Below, piece by piece: positions 57,401-63,197 of a stretch of 64,000 nt of DNA. Source of the stretch: Semisulcospira habei (lineage: Eukaryota > Mollusca > Gastropoda > Semisulcospiridae). The DNA is taken from contig BTPG01000002.1 of the NCBI GenBank assembly GCA_036245525.1, positions 162,500,876 to 162,564,875 of the forward strand, written 5' to 3'. How positions within the stretch are numbered: the stretch's first letter is position 1; each line of letters begins with the position of its first letter. The translations under genes were made by a program, and so were the position numbers. The notes under the pieces were generated by a model. It searched no databases. It saw only the letters and a program-made list of their open reading frames with translations, and was not told the DNA's origin.

Positions 57401-57676
57401 CAAGTGACAGAAGAATCAAGGTACTTTACATTGTCCATGTAACAAAAATGTGACTGTTTAAGACCAATAGGTGTTTAATGAAGTGGCTACCCAAAATGAA
57501 GTTCTACTGTGTCATTAACTAATTTCAATCTTATTCTTACCTTCCAAGTCAAAATCTTTGAGAAACCTCTCTAGCTTATGCTGTTTCTCCTCTTGCTGAA
57601 GATCTCCCCCGATTTCTCCTTCAGGGACCTTGGGCTTGGCCCGCTTGTTCACACGTGTTGCTCGCTTTCGGGGCAT
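12318..57676 (-). CDS. CDCA8: borealin, chromosomal passenger complex subunit (7 coding exons found, 3' end missing)
   Basis: Borealin holds the chromosomal passenger complex (Aurora B, INCENP, survivin) together and targets it to centromeres and the midbody. The minus-strand exons are 57541-57676, 56323-56417, 45620-45653, 37791-37882, 35234-35349, 17555-17635 and 12318-12429. All have AG/GT borders and compatible phases, giving 222 codons. The N-terminus has a basic start and [20 protein letters not shown], matching the family's RRKLASFLKDFD region that forms the three-helix bundle with INCENP and survivin. The middle is basic and Ser/Pro-rich. The C-terminal part found has [19 protein letters not shown] and [11 protein letters not shown], matching the family's TPRFDSRVFKTPGL and NGSPLADSKEI region. 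The final dimerisation domain (about 50-60 residues) is not found. Identification rests on motif memory, strengthened by the continuous splice phase. Confidence 0.85.
12430..13311. other. borealin intron 7, no gene
   Basis: Holds a fragment of the TTAA MITE palindrome at 12618-12650 and a C-run at 12727-12745. No coding signal apart from short chance frames. Confidence 0.5.
14628..14735. repeat. short tandem duplication (~60 bp)
   Basis: Two diverged copies of the block TGATGTCAAGTA...TTTCAAATCCTTGCAG. Confidence 0.8.
15555..15770. repeat. pyrimidine (CT/C-rich) tract
   Basis: About 215 bases almost entirely C and T on the plus strand, with several C runs. The Leu/Pro/Ser-rich open frame over it is not a gene. 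A G-rich tract with the opposite bias lies at 15200-15237. Confidence 0.95.
16691..17554. other. borealin intron 6-7 region, no gene
   Basis: Contains a short (GA)n run at about 16838-16856, T- and A-rich stretches, and a CA-rich patch at 17280-17320. Nothing coding. Confidence 0.5.
17555..17635 (-). CDS. CDCA8: CDCA8 coding exon 6
   Basis: 81 bases, acceptor CTCATGGCAG, donor CATCAA|GTGAGT. Phase 2 in and phase 2 out, joining exon 5 (AG|G) and exon 7 (AA|C). Encodes [18 protein letters not shown] and AITPKFDI, the TP-rich segment expected before the borealin C-terminal domain. Confidence 0.85.
17636..18556. other. borealin intron 6, no gene
   Basis: Unremarkable AT-rich intron sequence; no repeat family recognised. 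Confidence 0.5.
18569..18805 (+). mobile_element. LINE-A 3' end with poly(A) tail and 12-bp TSD
   Basis: Encodes the last ~60 residues of LINE-A ORF2: a basic stretch, then [19 protein letters not shown] and the NAC that completes a C-x2-C-x12-H-x4-C zinc finger. The frame ends at 18758. A tail of more than 20 A follows. The duplication AGTACACACAGT is at 18557-18568 and 18806-18817, so this is a severely 5'-truncated insertion. Confidence 0.93.
19081..19518. repeat. two small tandem repeats
   Basis: At 19107-19165 a ~25-bp unit (GTGGATTTGCACTGAGTACA) is repeated. At 19294-19405 and 19406-19518 a 112-bp unit is duplicated, starting ATTTTGCTTGATATAGTGC and including CTCATAATCACA. Confidence 0.9.
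19575..19840 (+). repeat. dispersed repeat with (ATT)n tail, copy 1
   Basis: About 265 bases from ACTTTGGTACCGGTTTCAGG to AAAAAGCGCCTATATAATAA and an (ATT)n tail. An inverted copy is at 54970-55235. The tail suggests a retroposed 3' end. Confidence 0.85.
19890..21690 (+). mobile_element. LINE-A 5' half (5' UTR and endonuclease), decayed
   Basis: GC-rich 5' UTR, then a disrupted ORF starting at 20818 with an in-frame stop (NVACWNM followed by TGA), a frameshift near 20960, and an intact stretch 21050-21652 with the endonuclease motifs [29 protein letters not shown] and [14 protein letters not shown]. The closest relative is the fuller minus-strand copy at 38123-42147. It stops at about 21690, where the tail of the LINE-I copy begins. 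Confidence 0.88.
21691..25603 (-). mobile_element. I-superfamily LINE (LINE-I) with RNase H, one nonsense codon
   Basis: One long minus-strand frame from the ATG at 25603 to 21920, interrupted only by a TAA at 23219-23221. Order: endonuclease ([40 protein letters not shown]), reverse transcriptase ([45 protein letters not shown], then [12 protein letters not shown]), RNase H ([48 protein letters not shown]) and a Cys-rich C-terminal segment ([17 protein letters not shown]). The palm box reads VDE instead of the usual DD pair, so the catalytic second Asp is lost. The 3' UTR (21691-21919) ends with the TTAAACCCAAATAACTAACT tail found elsewhere. ORF1 was not recognised upstream. Confidence 0.92.
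26270..28030. repeat. complex satellite, ~5 units of ~220-260 bp with insertions
   Basis: The landmark TTCATAATCTATCCTTTACT recurs near 26330, 26587, 26811, 27131 and 27759. Each unit also has CCCAGGTATCTTTGACTTAC, runs of TTTATTTA, a TTTTGTACATACACATCAGC-like block and CGCAGAACACCC. Two units (26889-26940 and 27831-27882) contain a ~50-base segment matching the LINE-I 3' end; another is interrupted by a LINE 3' fragment (27330-27660). Confidence 0.88.
27330..27660 (+). mobile_element. CR1/Rex1-like LINE 3' fragment
   Basis: Encodes [20 protein letters not shown] and SFFPEAV, the typical LLPSGRRYR...ARTxR...SFFPxA end of CR1/Rex1-type ORF2, then a UTR and a short TTATGTCTTATA tail. It sits inside the satellite. 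Confidence 0.7.
28317..29530 (-). mobile_element. LINE-B (RTE-like) 3' portion, left side of a nested insertion
   Basis: Minus-strand reverse transcriptase from [15 protein letters not shown] through [34 protein letters not shown] and [16 protein letters not shown] to the C-terminal basic domain, with several frameshifts, ending in a (GTAA)n tail at 28317-28330. The upstream part continues at 32995-33645: the frame breaks at ...VAFL / LKNSKAAG exactly where a TTAA-flanked transposon is inserted. Confidence 0.9.
30001..30675 (+). mobile_element. LINE-B C-terminal fragment with 12-bp TSD
   Basis: An open frame from 30000 to 30665 encodes [45 protein letters not shown] and [11 protein letters not shown], the end of an RTE-like ORF2, then a (GTAA)n tail. 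ATGACAATTATT is at 29989-30000 and 30676-30687. Intact for 221 codons, so relatively recent. Confidence 0.95.
30816..32431 (-). pseudogene. Kolobok/Mutator-like transposase, frameshifted
   Basis: Starts at the ATG at 32431 ([19 protein letters not shown], a basic N-terminus). A frame change near 32090 leads to a zinc-binding block, [14 protein letters not shown]...VLCTNCEA. Another frame (31649-32071) carries the Cys pair and [20 protein letters not shown], then [16 protein letters not shown] (probable catalytic acidic region). The middle (31236-31649) is decayed but still matches. The last frame (30816-31235) reads [34 protein letters not shown] and a basic tail. The domain order is complete, so only a few frameshifts separate it from an intact reading. 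Confidence 0.78.
32995..33645 (-). mobile_element. LINE-B 5' portion, right side of the nested insertion
   Basis: Frames 33421-33645 ([20 protein letters not shown]), 33113-33424 ([20 protein letters not shown]) and 32995-33144 ([14 protein letters not shown]) are the linker between endonuclease and reverse transcriptase of LINE-B. The endonuclease itself is missing, so the element was 5'-truncated at about 33645, against a G-run. Confidence 0.88.
33650..34035. repeat. G-rich tract and local duplicate block
   Basis: G-runs at 33652-33680 and 34018-34035. The segment 33945-34010 (CTCCGACAGAGCTCCAA..AGAAAAAGACCGGCAATTGA) recurs at 34770-34825. Confidence 0.75.
34036..34400 (-). mobile_element. 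CAAT-tailed retroposon, copy 3
   Basis: Same family as 1340-1682, about 93% similar by eye, extending further 5' through ACCTAACCCCACCCAAGTCC. Its 3' tail is short (TTGATTGTACATTGC) and abuts a G-run. Confidence 0.88.
34400..34530. repeat. G-run array with duplicated GTGGCGCAC block
   Basis: Three G-runs of 9-17 bases separated by two copies of GCGTGGCGCAC(T/C)TACACCCAGTGC, spaced about 53 bases. Potential quadruplex-forming DNA. Confidence 0.85.
34531..35233. other. borealin intron 5-6 region, no gene
   Basis: Contains the second copy of the CGACAGAGCTCCAA block (34770-34825); otherwise unrecognised. Confidence 0.45.
35234..35349 (-). CDS. CDCA8: CDCA8 coding exon 5
   Basis: 116 bases, acceptor TTCTTGTCGCAG, donor GACAAG|GTACAG. 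Phase 0 in, phase 2 out. Encodes the basic, disordered centre: [18 protein letters not shown], then [14 protein letters not shown]. This Lys/Gly/Ser-rich composition matches the unstructured DNA/nucleosome-contacting middle of borealins. Confidence 0.8.
35451..35502 (+). repeat. isolated LINE-I-like 3' terminal segment
   Basis: CTGCCATGAGATGACC...GCCTGCTCAACATTAAACCCCAGTAACTAA matches the end of the LINE-I element (21698-21744, inverted) without any coding part. Confidence 0.7.
35503..37790. other. borealin intron 5, no gene
   Basis: No recognised domain or repeat family; a short (CT)n at 37498-37515. Open frames are short and lack splice context. Confidence 0.5.
37791..37882 (-). CDS. CDCA8: CDCA8 coding exon 4
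   Basis: 92 bases with excellent sites: acceptor GGTGTTTTCCAG, donor AAAGAG|GTAAGG. Phase 1 in, phase 0 out. Encodes [19 protein letters not shown] and [12 protein letters not shown], which aligns in position with the acidic stretch after the helical bundle in borealin. Confidence 0.82.
37909..38122. mobile_element. TTAA-flanked foldback MITE, copy 2 (split by LINE-A)
   Basis: Left TTAA at 37905-37908; the palindrome GCTTGGCGCCTCTAGACGCCAAGC is complete (core 37980-38006, given here only as a position guide). The right end (GGG, then TTAA at 42162-42165) lies beyond a LINE-A insertion. Confidence 0.88.
38123..42147 (-). mobile_element. LINE-A, near full length, RTE-like, with 9-bp TSD
   Basis: Flanked by CAGTAAGAT at 38114-38122 and 42148-42156. 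Read on the minus strand: tRNA-like head and 5' UTR, ORF start at 41367 ([18 protein letters not shown]), endonuclease ([24 protein letters not shown]), reverse transcriptase ([63 protein letters not shown]), a C-terminal [13 protein letters not shown] domain and a C2HC zinc finger, then a (GA)n tail. Breaks include a 16-base deletion near 41092 that shifts the endonuclease frame, and frame changes at about 40210, 39170 and 38930. Confidence 0.93.
42082..42136 (-). promoter_or_regulatory. tRNA-like pol III A and B boxes at the 5' end of LINE-A
   Basis: TGGCGCAGTGG at 42136-42126 matches the A-box consensus TRGYNNARNNG. GGTTCGATACC at 42092-42082 matches the B-box GGTTCGANNCC. They are 33 bases apart, normal for tRNA genes. 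GTTAAGGC after the A box recalls Leu/Ser tRNAs. No full cloverleaf with an acceptor stem is evident, so it is a tRNA-derived promoter, not a tRNA gene. Confidence 0.7.
42132..42235. repeat. ~46-bp tandem duplication spanning a LINE junction
   Basis: CACAGTAAGATATGGGTTAA...CCTGAAGCCAC occurs twice in tandem, each copy preceded by CACTTCCCCG, the last bases of the LINE-A head. The duplication therefore post-dates the insertion. Confidence 0.88.
42620..45143 (-). mobile_element. LINE-C, RTE-like, intact reverse transcriptase, 5'-truncated
   Basis: One open frame runs from the truncation point (about 45143, [20 protein letters not shown]) to the stop at 42651, over 820 codons without a break. 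It contains the end of the endonuclease ([22 protein letters not shown]), a linker, a reverse transcriptase ([76 protein letters not shown]) and a C-terminal domain ([38 protein letters not shown]). The YADD-type box is whole. A (GAT)n tail is at 42628-42651. Only the 5' endonuclease is missing, so this is a young insertion. Confidence 0.93.
45243..45310. mobile_element. 68-bp TTAA-flanked miniature element
   Basis: TTAA at 45239-45242 and 45311-45314, with ends CCCTCTGGCTG and CAGCCAAAGGG, inverted copies with one mismatch. Confidence 0.7.
45620..45653 (-). CDS. CDCA8: CDCA8 coding exon 3 (34-bp micro-exon)
   Basis: Acceptor TTTTTCTACAG, donor TTTGTTG|GTGAGT. Encodes [11 protein letters not shown], aligning with the ALREMNWLDYF helix of vertebrate borealin. 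Phase 0 in, phase 1 out, matching exons 2 and 4. Confidence 0.82.
45827..48858 (+). mobile_element. LINE-B, full 5' end, RTE-like, with 10-bp TSD
   Basis: Flanked by GACATTATGT at 45817-45826 and 48859-48868. After a 360-base 5' UTR the endonuclease starts at 46185 ([31 protein letters not shown]) and breaks near 46800 (frameshift before ...DHICISKKF and SDHHLLTL). An internal deletion at about 47155 fuses the linker to [17 protein letters not shown]. The reverse transcriptase runs 47162-48043 ([65 protein letters not shown]) and continues frameshifted through [15 protein letters not shown]. The tail is (GTAA)n. Confidence 0.93.
48906..49221. mobile_element. ~316-bp inverted-repeat element at the edge of a larger TIR element
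   Basis: Ends are inverted copies of about 56 bases (ATGCATTTTTCTTTAAAAGG ... TACTTACCGATGACATGAC). The inner ~200 bases (48945-49130) match, inverted, the right arm of the larger element at 54600-54790. Confidence 0.82.
49222..54808. mobile_element. 5.6-kb GC-rich element with inverted terminal repeats, no recognised protein
   Basis: The left end ATTTGTTTCTTCAAAAACAT, continuing TACCGATGACATGACCTTATGGGAGA (49218-49262), is inverted at 54763-54809. The interior (49260-53250) is strikingly richer in G and C than its surroundings. Open frames up to 174 codons (50528-51052, plus) are present, but none has a motif I recognise and their composition (Arg/Ser/Pro/Gly) follows from the base bias. 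A 290-345-bp unit is duplicated at 51875-52220 and 52455-52800. Poly(T) is at 53547-53570. It lies in borealin intron 2. Confidence 0.65.
51875..52800. repeat. long direct duplication inside the GC-rich element
   Basis: Two units about 580 bases apart share ATGTCTCCGCGAACCGAGCT, GGAGACTCCGCGTAGGAGCC, GACCGCATCGATCAACCCAC (or CACC) and GGTGATCTCTCC, at roughly 88-90% by eye. Confidence 0.88.
54970..55235 (-). repeat. dispersed repeat with (ATT)n tail, copy 2
   Basis: Inverted relative to 19575-19840 and very similar. The (AAT)n run at 54977-54998 is its tail. Confidence 0.85.
55409..56230 (-). mobile_element. CR1/L2-like LINE, ORF2 C-terminal domain
   Basis: An uninterrupted frame with [78 protein letters not shown] and [10 protein letters not shown], the conserved end of CR1/L2/Rex-type ORF2. 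The catalytic palm is missing (5'-truncated at about 56230). It ends 90 bases from borealin exon 2. Confidence 0.9.
56323..56417 (-). CDS. CDCA8: CDCA8 coding exon 2
   Basis: 95 bases, acceptor TTTTTCCTGCAG, donor CCATTG|GTAAGT. Phase 1 in, phase 0 out. Encodes [18 protein letters not shown] and [14 protein letters not shown], the second part of the long N-terminal helix that packs with INCENP and survivin. Confidence 0.87.
56700..57290 (+). mobile_element. LINE 3' fragment (Rex1/CR1-like) with (TGAAT)n-like tail
   Basis: The frame 56672-57019 holds [40 protein letters not shown] and [19 protein letters not shown], the post-palm end of ORF2. A UTR ends in TTGAATTGAACTGAA. It lies in borealin intron 1. 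Confidence 0.8.
57541..57676 (-). CDS. CDCA8: CDCA8 coding exon 1 (start codon)
   Basis: The ATG at 57676 follows an acceptor-like TTTGGTACAG|GTG three bases upstream, so a non-coding exon is expected further up. 45 codons plus one base: [17 protein letters not shown], then [17 protein letters not shown]. Donor GGAAG|GTAAGAA. Confidence 0.88.
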
Positions 57677-57679
57677 CAC

Positions 57680-58069
57680 CTGTACCAAAACATTTATTGA
57701 GATTGTGAAATATTGTCACTGGGATGGAAAATTATGACACGTGCGAACATTACATATCGATAGATCGGACTATGCTGCAGATATCATCACAGAGGTGAAT
57801 AGGGTCGAGTTGCACATAATTTTCAGTAGCCAGTGCCTGCCTGTCATTGTGTCAATAGTTCAAACTGCTTTGTTTTGAGCTATTTTTACCCCACGCAAAA
57901 ATCTCGCTGCAATGTATAGGGACAGTTGGCTGGCAGTTACTGGCCTGGAAAAGTTAACCGCAACTGGGGGCAGACTTCCCTCATGCTCACAATGACGACT
58001 GTGTCAGTGTATGCCAAATGACAACGCAACTTAAACTAGTCTACAACAAGAACAACTTAGTCTAGCTAT
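57680..58069. other. borealin 5' intron, no gene
   Basis: Unremarkable sequence between the first coding exon and the LINE-A fragment. Confidence 0.5.
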
Positions 58070-58081
58070 AGTACTACTACT

Positions 58082-58339
58082 CTCTCTCTCTTGGCTTGAC
58101 TTCGCGAACGAAGATTTTATAGGAGTTGCCCACGACGTCTGCAGGCTTGTTCGTGGCTGCGGAGGCCAATCCGAGACAGGCAGGTTCGACCGCAGTGGCT
58201 GCAGGGGAAGGTATGGCCAGGGTTCTGAGCTGCGGCATCTCTGTTTTTTCTCCTGAGCCGCTTGTCCTTAAGGCTAGCTCTGTGAGAGTCCTCAAAGGAG
58301 ACAGCTGCCTTGTAAATGGTGGAGCGCCTGGAATGGTGG
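58082..58339 (-). mobile_element. LINE-A 3' end, third copy, with 12-bp TSD
   Basis: Encodes the zinc-finger tail of LINE-A in decayed form (frames broken), ending in CCAAGAGAGAGA on the minus strand. AGTACTACTACT is at 58070-58081 and 58340-58351. Confidence 0.92.
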
Positions 58340-58461
58340 AGTACTACTACTAGTGAACTACCAAATTATTCCCAAGTGTTGCTGTTTCAGTCACATGTCA
58401 GTTTACAAGAATTACGTGCACAAATGCGTTTTGTGTGATTTTAAAGAGACATGTAACTTAC

Positions 58462-58550
58462 GACGGATTATTATTGTAAAGTTATCTCCGAAAACACTTT
58501 GAAAACAGCCGCTGCCGTCTTTGGAGCCAATGGAACCTACTTCCGGAGCA
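58462..58550 (-). promoter_or_regulatory. CDCA8: probable CDCA8 promoter and non-coding exon 1
   Basis: On the minus strand, in transcription order: CCGGAAGT (ETS site, 58546-58539), ATTGG (inverted CCAAT, 58531-58527), TTCAAA (CHR motif TTTGAA on the other strand, 58503-58498), then a donor CCGTC|GTAAGT at 58462/58461. NF-Y plus CHR is the usual arrangement for G2/M genes, which suits borealin. The transcription start is not determined. Confidence 0.5.
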
Positions 58551-59531
58551 TCGGTCCGTCTTTTTACCAAAATAAACCAAAATCACCGCCAAATAAAACC
58601 CAAATAATACCACATGAACCCAAATTAAATTGTCAATGTAGTGTATGCCGTCATGTGACGAAGTACCCAACGGTATGCCGTCATGCGACGATCCCCGGTC
58701 AGAGAAGGCGCACAATAAACGATCTATTTCGACCTGTGTGAGTGCAATCATTGCACTAGGTCAGAATATCTTCGGTCGAGCCATCTAGGCTGGATAATGC
58801 TAAACAGCAAAATTTCTGAATCCTGAGTCAGGCCTTTTCTGAAGTCTGGGCACGTACAGCCGCGTGCGGCGGAACAACAACAGTTGACATTGGCCCGAAG
58901 ACATTTTGCCCGGACGTACACACTCACCAGGCACACACACACACAAGGCTCACGAGAATGTCACTCAGTCAATGTGCCGAAGAAAAAGACTGTCAACTTT
59001 CTCGGGAATGTGCACACCGGCAGAATATGAAATGAGAAATGCAATGAACTTCACATGAAAATGGTCTGTTGTCAGAAGAAAAAAATGCTGACAGCGGAGT
59101 AATTTGATCTGCACACCAACAGAACAGCTGTACCGCTGTTTATGCTTAGCCACTTCCATATAAGAAAACGCAAACCACCATTTATATGGATAGTCGATAG
59201 TCACGAGGAGCTTCGATTCTCAAATCTGTTTTTGGTCTTACCCTGTAGACGTGCATGGAGTAGTATAAGAAATCATACTCATTTAACTCTTCAATAGTCT
59301 GCACATTCATACATTGCCGAACTTGACTTTTTCCGGCCTAAAAGAACTGAGATTCATTTTACGGAATATCAGGATCTTTTGGTGTAAGTTCACGTGACCT
59401 CTTGCCTGAGACGTGAAAAGTCTTGGACAGTTTAACACTGAATCAGGTACAGTTCAACCACCAGACAATGTACACAGGGTACCGCAGTGTCTGAAAAAGA
59501 GGACTTGTAGTACTGACGTCAGAAACCACCG

Positions 59532-59607
<76 letters not shown>

Positions 59608-59775
59608 GACACACGCACATGACCGACAGACTGCACAACAGACACATACACAACATGACCGTATCATCTAGGTTCATTTTGGTATCGTTTCGGTTTATTT
59701 GGGTATAATTTGGATATAGTTTGGGTTCATTTGGTATCACTTAAATTCAGTTTGGTGAAAAGACGGGCCCCAGGA
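58551..59775. mobile_element. ~1.2-kb sequence between inverted repeats, MITE-like
   Basis: CGGTCCGTCTTTTTACCAAA at 58551 is inverted at about 59750-59775 (GGTGAAAAGACGGGCCC); about 80 bases of each arm resemble each other imperfectly (AAATAAACCAAA / TTTGGGTTCAT). Contains a (CA)n array. No ORF. Confidence 0.5.
59534..59602. repeat. (CA)n microsatellite, ~34 units
   Basis: Uninterrupted CA dinucleotides. Confidence 0.98.
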
Positions 59776-60193
59776 ACAGCTAATTTGGTTGTCGCAAACT
59801 TATATAATACAAGATGCAAGGTAGTTTCTAATAAATAAGATAAAAATAAATTAGCACAGATAGAATGTTATGTTCAGATTTGAACAGAAATAAATATGTG
59901 CATTGTCTGTTATGTCGTAATATGCGCCATAAGGGAAGCAACGTTCCGCGCGCACATGACAAAGAGAGTCCCACATCACAGACTACATAGGACAAGGGTT
60001 TTGCCAAAGATCACTATAGTAATTAGGATACATATGCAGCAGCCTAGATTTTTAAAAAAATATTAAAAGCGTGTGTGTTTAACTCTTCAGTGCTCCTATG
60101 CAATAAGCCTCTGTATGTCATAGAAGACAGAAACATAGTCCTGGCAACAGCTTCCTCAGCCAGTTTTTCAACCTTACAAAACAGGACCAGGCA
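59776..60193. other. no gene recognised
   Basis: AT-rich, without repeats or coding signal that I recognise. Confidence 0.5.
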
Positions 60194-60197
60194 TTAA

Positions 60198-60407
60198 CCC
60201 TTTTCATTATAATACACTATTGCTTGAAATAAATTTGACTACGATAGGTCAAGGGTGGTGCCAGAATAGCTTGGCGCCTGAGATGCCAAGCTATTCTGGC
60301 ACCACCCTTGGACTAAATGGTTGATCTACCTTGTAATCTGTAATGCAGCCTTCACTGATAAGACAATAAACTAATTTTTTTTTCAATCTGCCTCAGGATG
60401 TAATGAG
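60198..60407. mobile_element. TTAA-flanked foldback MITE, copy 3 (uninterrupted)
   Basis: TTAA at 60194-60197 and 60408-60411. It contains the full palindrome around GCTTGGCGCC / GATGCCAAGC, with GGTGCCAGAAT and ATTCTGGCACC arms, and so serves as the reference for the two split copies. Confidence 0.88.
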
Positions 60408-60455
60408 TTAATGTTGTTAGAGCCGTGCACATTCGAAGAGCCATGCAGCTCTACT

Positions 60456-60836
60456 TCCCCCCCCCCCCCCCCCCCCCCCCCCCGACCCAGGTCAGCCCTG
60501 GAGGACTTGGGTGGGGTAACTACTTTTTAGTTCCCAGGGTCACCCTGGTCAGCCCCACAGGGTGTTTTTTTTTTTCTGTATTCTGGAGCATGTGTTTCTA
60601 TCTAACCTTGGTCCATTCACCTATATTTGCCTTTTTTAAACTCTCCCTACTGTCTGCGCTGCCTGTAGCTCTTGATATTGGATGTGTGTTGCTAAATGGT
60701 CTTGGCTTTATTTAGGCCCCATGTCGTAGGTTTATTTAACGTATTGGACCAGCTGGCGACATACATTCAATATTCTGTTTTTTTTTTTTTTCACAAGCAG
60801 TGCAGGCACGTCCTGAGAAAGCCTTGTTGCTGTGTA
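60456..60836 (+). mobile_element. CAAT-tailed retroposon, copy 4, preceded by a C-run
   Basis: C-run at 60456-60483, then GGTCAGCCCTGGAGGACTTG through TAGTTCCCAGGGTCACC to CCTTGTTGCTGTGTAATCAATG. The tail is shortened and the GACGTTAAGC part is lost. Confidence 0.88.
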
Positions 60837-61525
60837 ATCAATGTAATCCCAAAAGTTTTTTTTTTTTTTTTTTGTCAACCGACAATTTTTGTTCAGGTCC
60901 TTGTCCTCACTAAGTTCAGTTTGGTGAAGATGGAATGTCTGCGCTCGAGGACCATACGCGCTCCACCCCACCCATCAGAAGTCTTCCTAGTTTTTTTTTC
61001 CAATATCATGCCAATAATGGTCTATTTTACTATGGTCGTATGGATCTCTTGTCCTTTGAATTGTGCCTAACACCGCTACCTTCCTACACACCTCTGCTTC
61101 AGTGTTGATCGACTGTGGCTCTTTTCCAGGAAATAATTTTACAGTTAGGTTTCTCACCATGTCTTATCTGCCCCTCTGTATTCCTTGTGTGATTTTTGCC
61201 TTGCCAATGGCGGGCACTTCTAAGTGTGATCAGGAACTTAACTAACAGGCTGATATACATACTTTTAATTATATTTACACAAATTGTATCCCATTATATG
61301 CCTGTGGCCTAATCATGCAATGAGGCTGACCACAAGCTTAGACCATGGGCATAAAATGCGATATTGCCTGTATTTATGCTAAACTCGCTGAGTCACTTCC
61401 GGCTGTTTCTGCACCCTAACTGCTGGTCATCGGTTTTGCACCCATTTGGTACAAGTAATGAGGGGATTTTTAGGACTCGATCTTATTTACTGAAAAGTTT
61501 CGTTATATGTCCATATATATAATAC
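60837..61525. other. no gene recognised
   Basis: Poly(T) at about 60856-60874; otherwise unique-looking sequence. Confidence 0.45.
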
Positions 61526-61559
61526 ATGTTTCCCTCAAGACATTTTGGGTACAGAAACG

Positions 61560-62690
61560 ACATGCTTGAGTGCCGATTCTGGCCTATGCCCTTTCCTTGG
61601 TGCAGGGTCATCTTTGACGAAAGATTGACCTTTGGCATTCATGTGAATTTTCTTAGAGCCTCTTGTCAAGGCCCTCGGCGTTCTCCGTGTCATTGGTTAC
61701 ACTTACGGGTGCAGACCATACTGTTTTGCTTCATTTGTACCAGGCTTTTGTTCAGTCCAAACTGGATTACAGCTCTATGGTATATGGCTTTACGTCCTAA
61801 TCTGTTTTACAGTATCTTATTCTCAACACAAATTAACTATCAAGGTCTGTGGATATGTCTGGGGGCCTTCAGGACGTCCTAGTCTGTATGCTGAGGCTGG
61901 AGAGCCTTCTCCGAAGCTCTGCCACACCTGCCTAATGCTAGGCTATGTTTTGAAGCTGAAGGCCCATCAGACAGTCCTGCCTATGATTTGACAAGGAAGA
62001 CTACCTCACCAGCCATACCAACAGAGTGCCAATGAGCTTTCAAGTTTGCTTGGCTATTGCCACATTTGTACGGATGGGACAGAGTCTGAGGATGGAAGAG
62101 TGGCTGCGGCCACACTGTCCTCTTGCCATCCTAGACACCCATTTCAGCACCATCTCCCAGATCATTCATCTGTATTCAGTGTAAAACTGCAGGCAGTTTT
62201 GCTGGCACTCGACCATGCTTATCAGGTCAGGGAACGGACCTCGATTCAGTTTGTTTCTCTCTCTGCCCACCAAACCTTTCAGGGTGCACATGCAGATCAC
62301 CCATCACTGGTGCAGATCAGAGAATTGTGCTCCAACCTTATGAAGGAGTACTATGACATTTGTATTTGGGTCCCAGGGCACGTGGGCATTAAAGGCAACA
62401 AAATCACTAATTCTGCTGCCAATGATGCCTGCAGTGACACTGTCCGTGATGCAAAGACTGTCCAGCAATTTTACACCGGCCATTAATTCTTGCATATGTC
62501 ATATGAATGGCAGACAGTAGGACAAAGAAGAAGCTAATACACTTCACAAAATTCTTCCTACAGTGTCGGGTCAGTTTAGCTTGTTGCAGCCACTGTCAGA
62601 AAACAGACCTTGCTCACCTTCACATTGGTGTTACCTGTGCCACACCCTCCTTTTATTGAAAAGGGAGTAACACCTCTGGGCTTTGCCTGC
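61560..62690 (+). mobile_element. LINE-I copy, decayed (RT C-terminus and RNase H)
   Basis: A plus-strand relative of 21691-25603. VIFDERLTFGIHVNFLRASC and [11 protein letters not shown] come first. RNase H motifs follow in 62046-62486: [22 protein letters not shown] (catalytic Glu replaced by Lys) and [17 protein letters not shown]. Many stops and frameshifts mark it as old. Confidence 0.88.
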
Positions 62691-63032
62691 AACCAGCCAT
62701 TGTCTTAATTTCATTCGCTGATCTGATTTATACAAGGGGAAAACACTATACAGCAGTCACTTTGAAGATGTGTTCTGGACGTTCCCCTGAAAAAAAAAAT
62801 CTTTAATTATTTAAAGGAAGCAAATTTATTTACCAAGAGATTTAAAGATTTAAATCTTTGTGAAATATGTATATATCACTGTTCCCCATGACCTTTTAAA
62901 AGTATACAGACATACTTTAAGTGATTTGCTCGATTTTTAGCCAGAAATATTTTTGTATTATATACACATCTATTTACATCTTGTTTTAAGACCATCCTCT
63001 TCGTCTAGCTGAACAGACTTTAACCTTTCCCT

Positions 63033-63083
63033 ATGTAAGATTGCTTTAGTTGCCTGCTTGGCACTAAACCAAGATATCTAACT
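63033..63083 (+). repeat. LINE-I 3' terminal segment
   Basis: TAGTTGCCTGCTTGGCACTA continuing AACCAAGATATCTAACTA: the degenerate end of the LINE-I copy, about 340 bases after its coding remnant. Confidence 0.7.
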
Positions 63084-63197
63084 AATCATACCTGGGTGCA
63101 AATAAGTTGGTTACAAATGCACTAGTGCACTGAAGCCACCAAACTAAATCAGCTGCACTGTGGTACACTGGATTTCAGTTTCATGATGCTTTCTATT

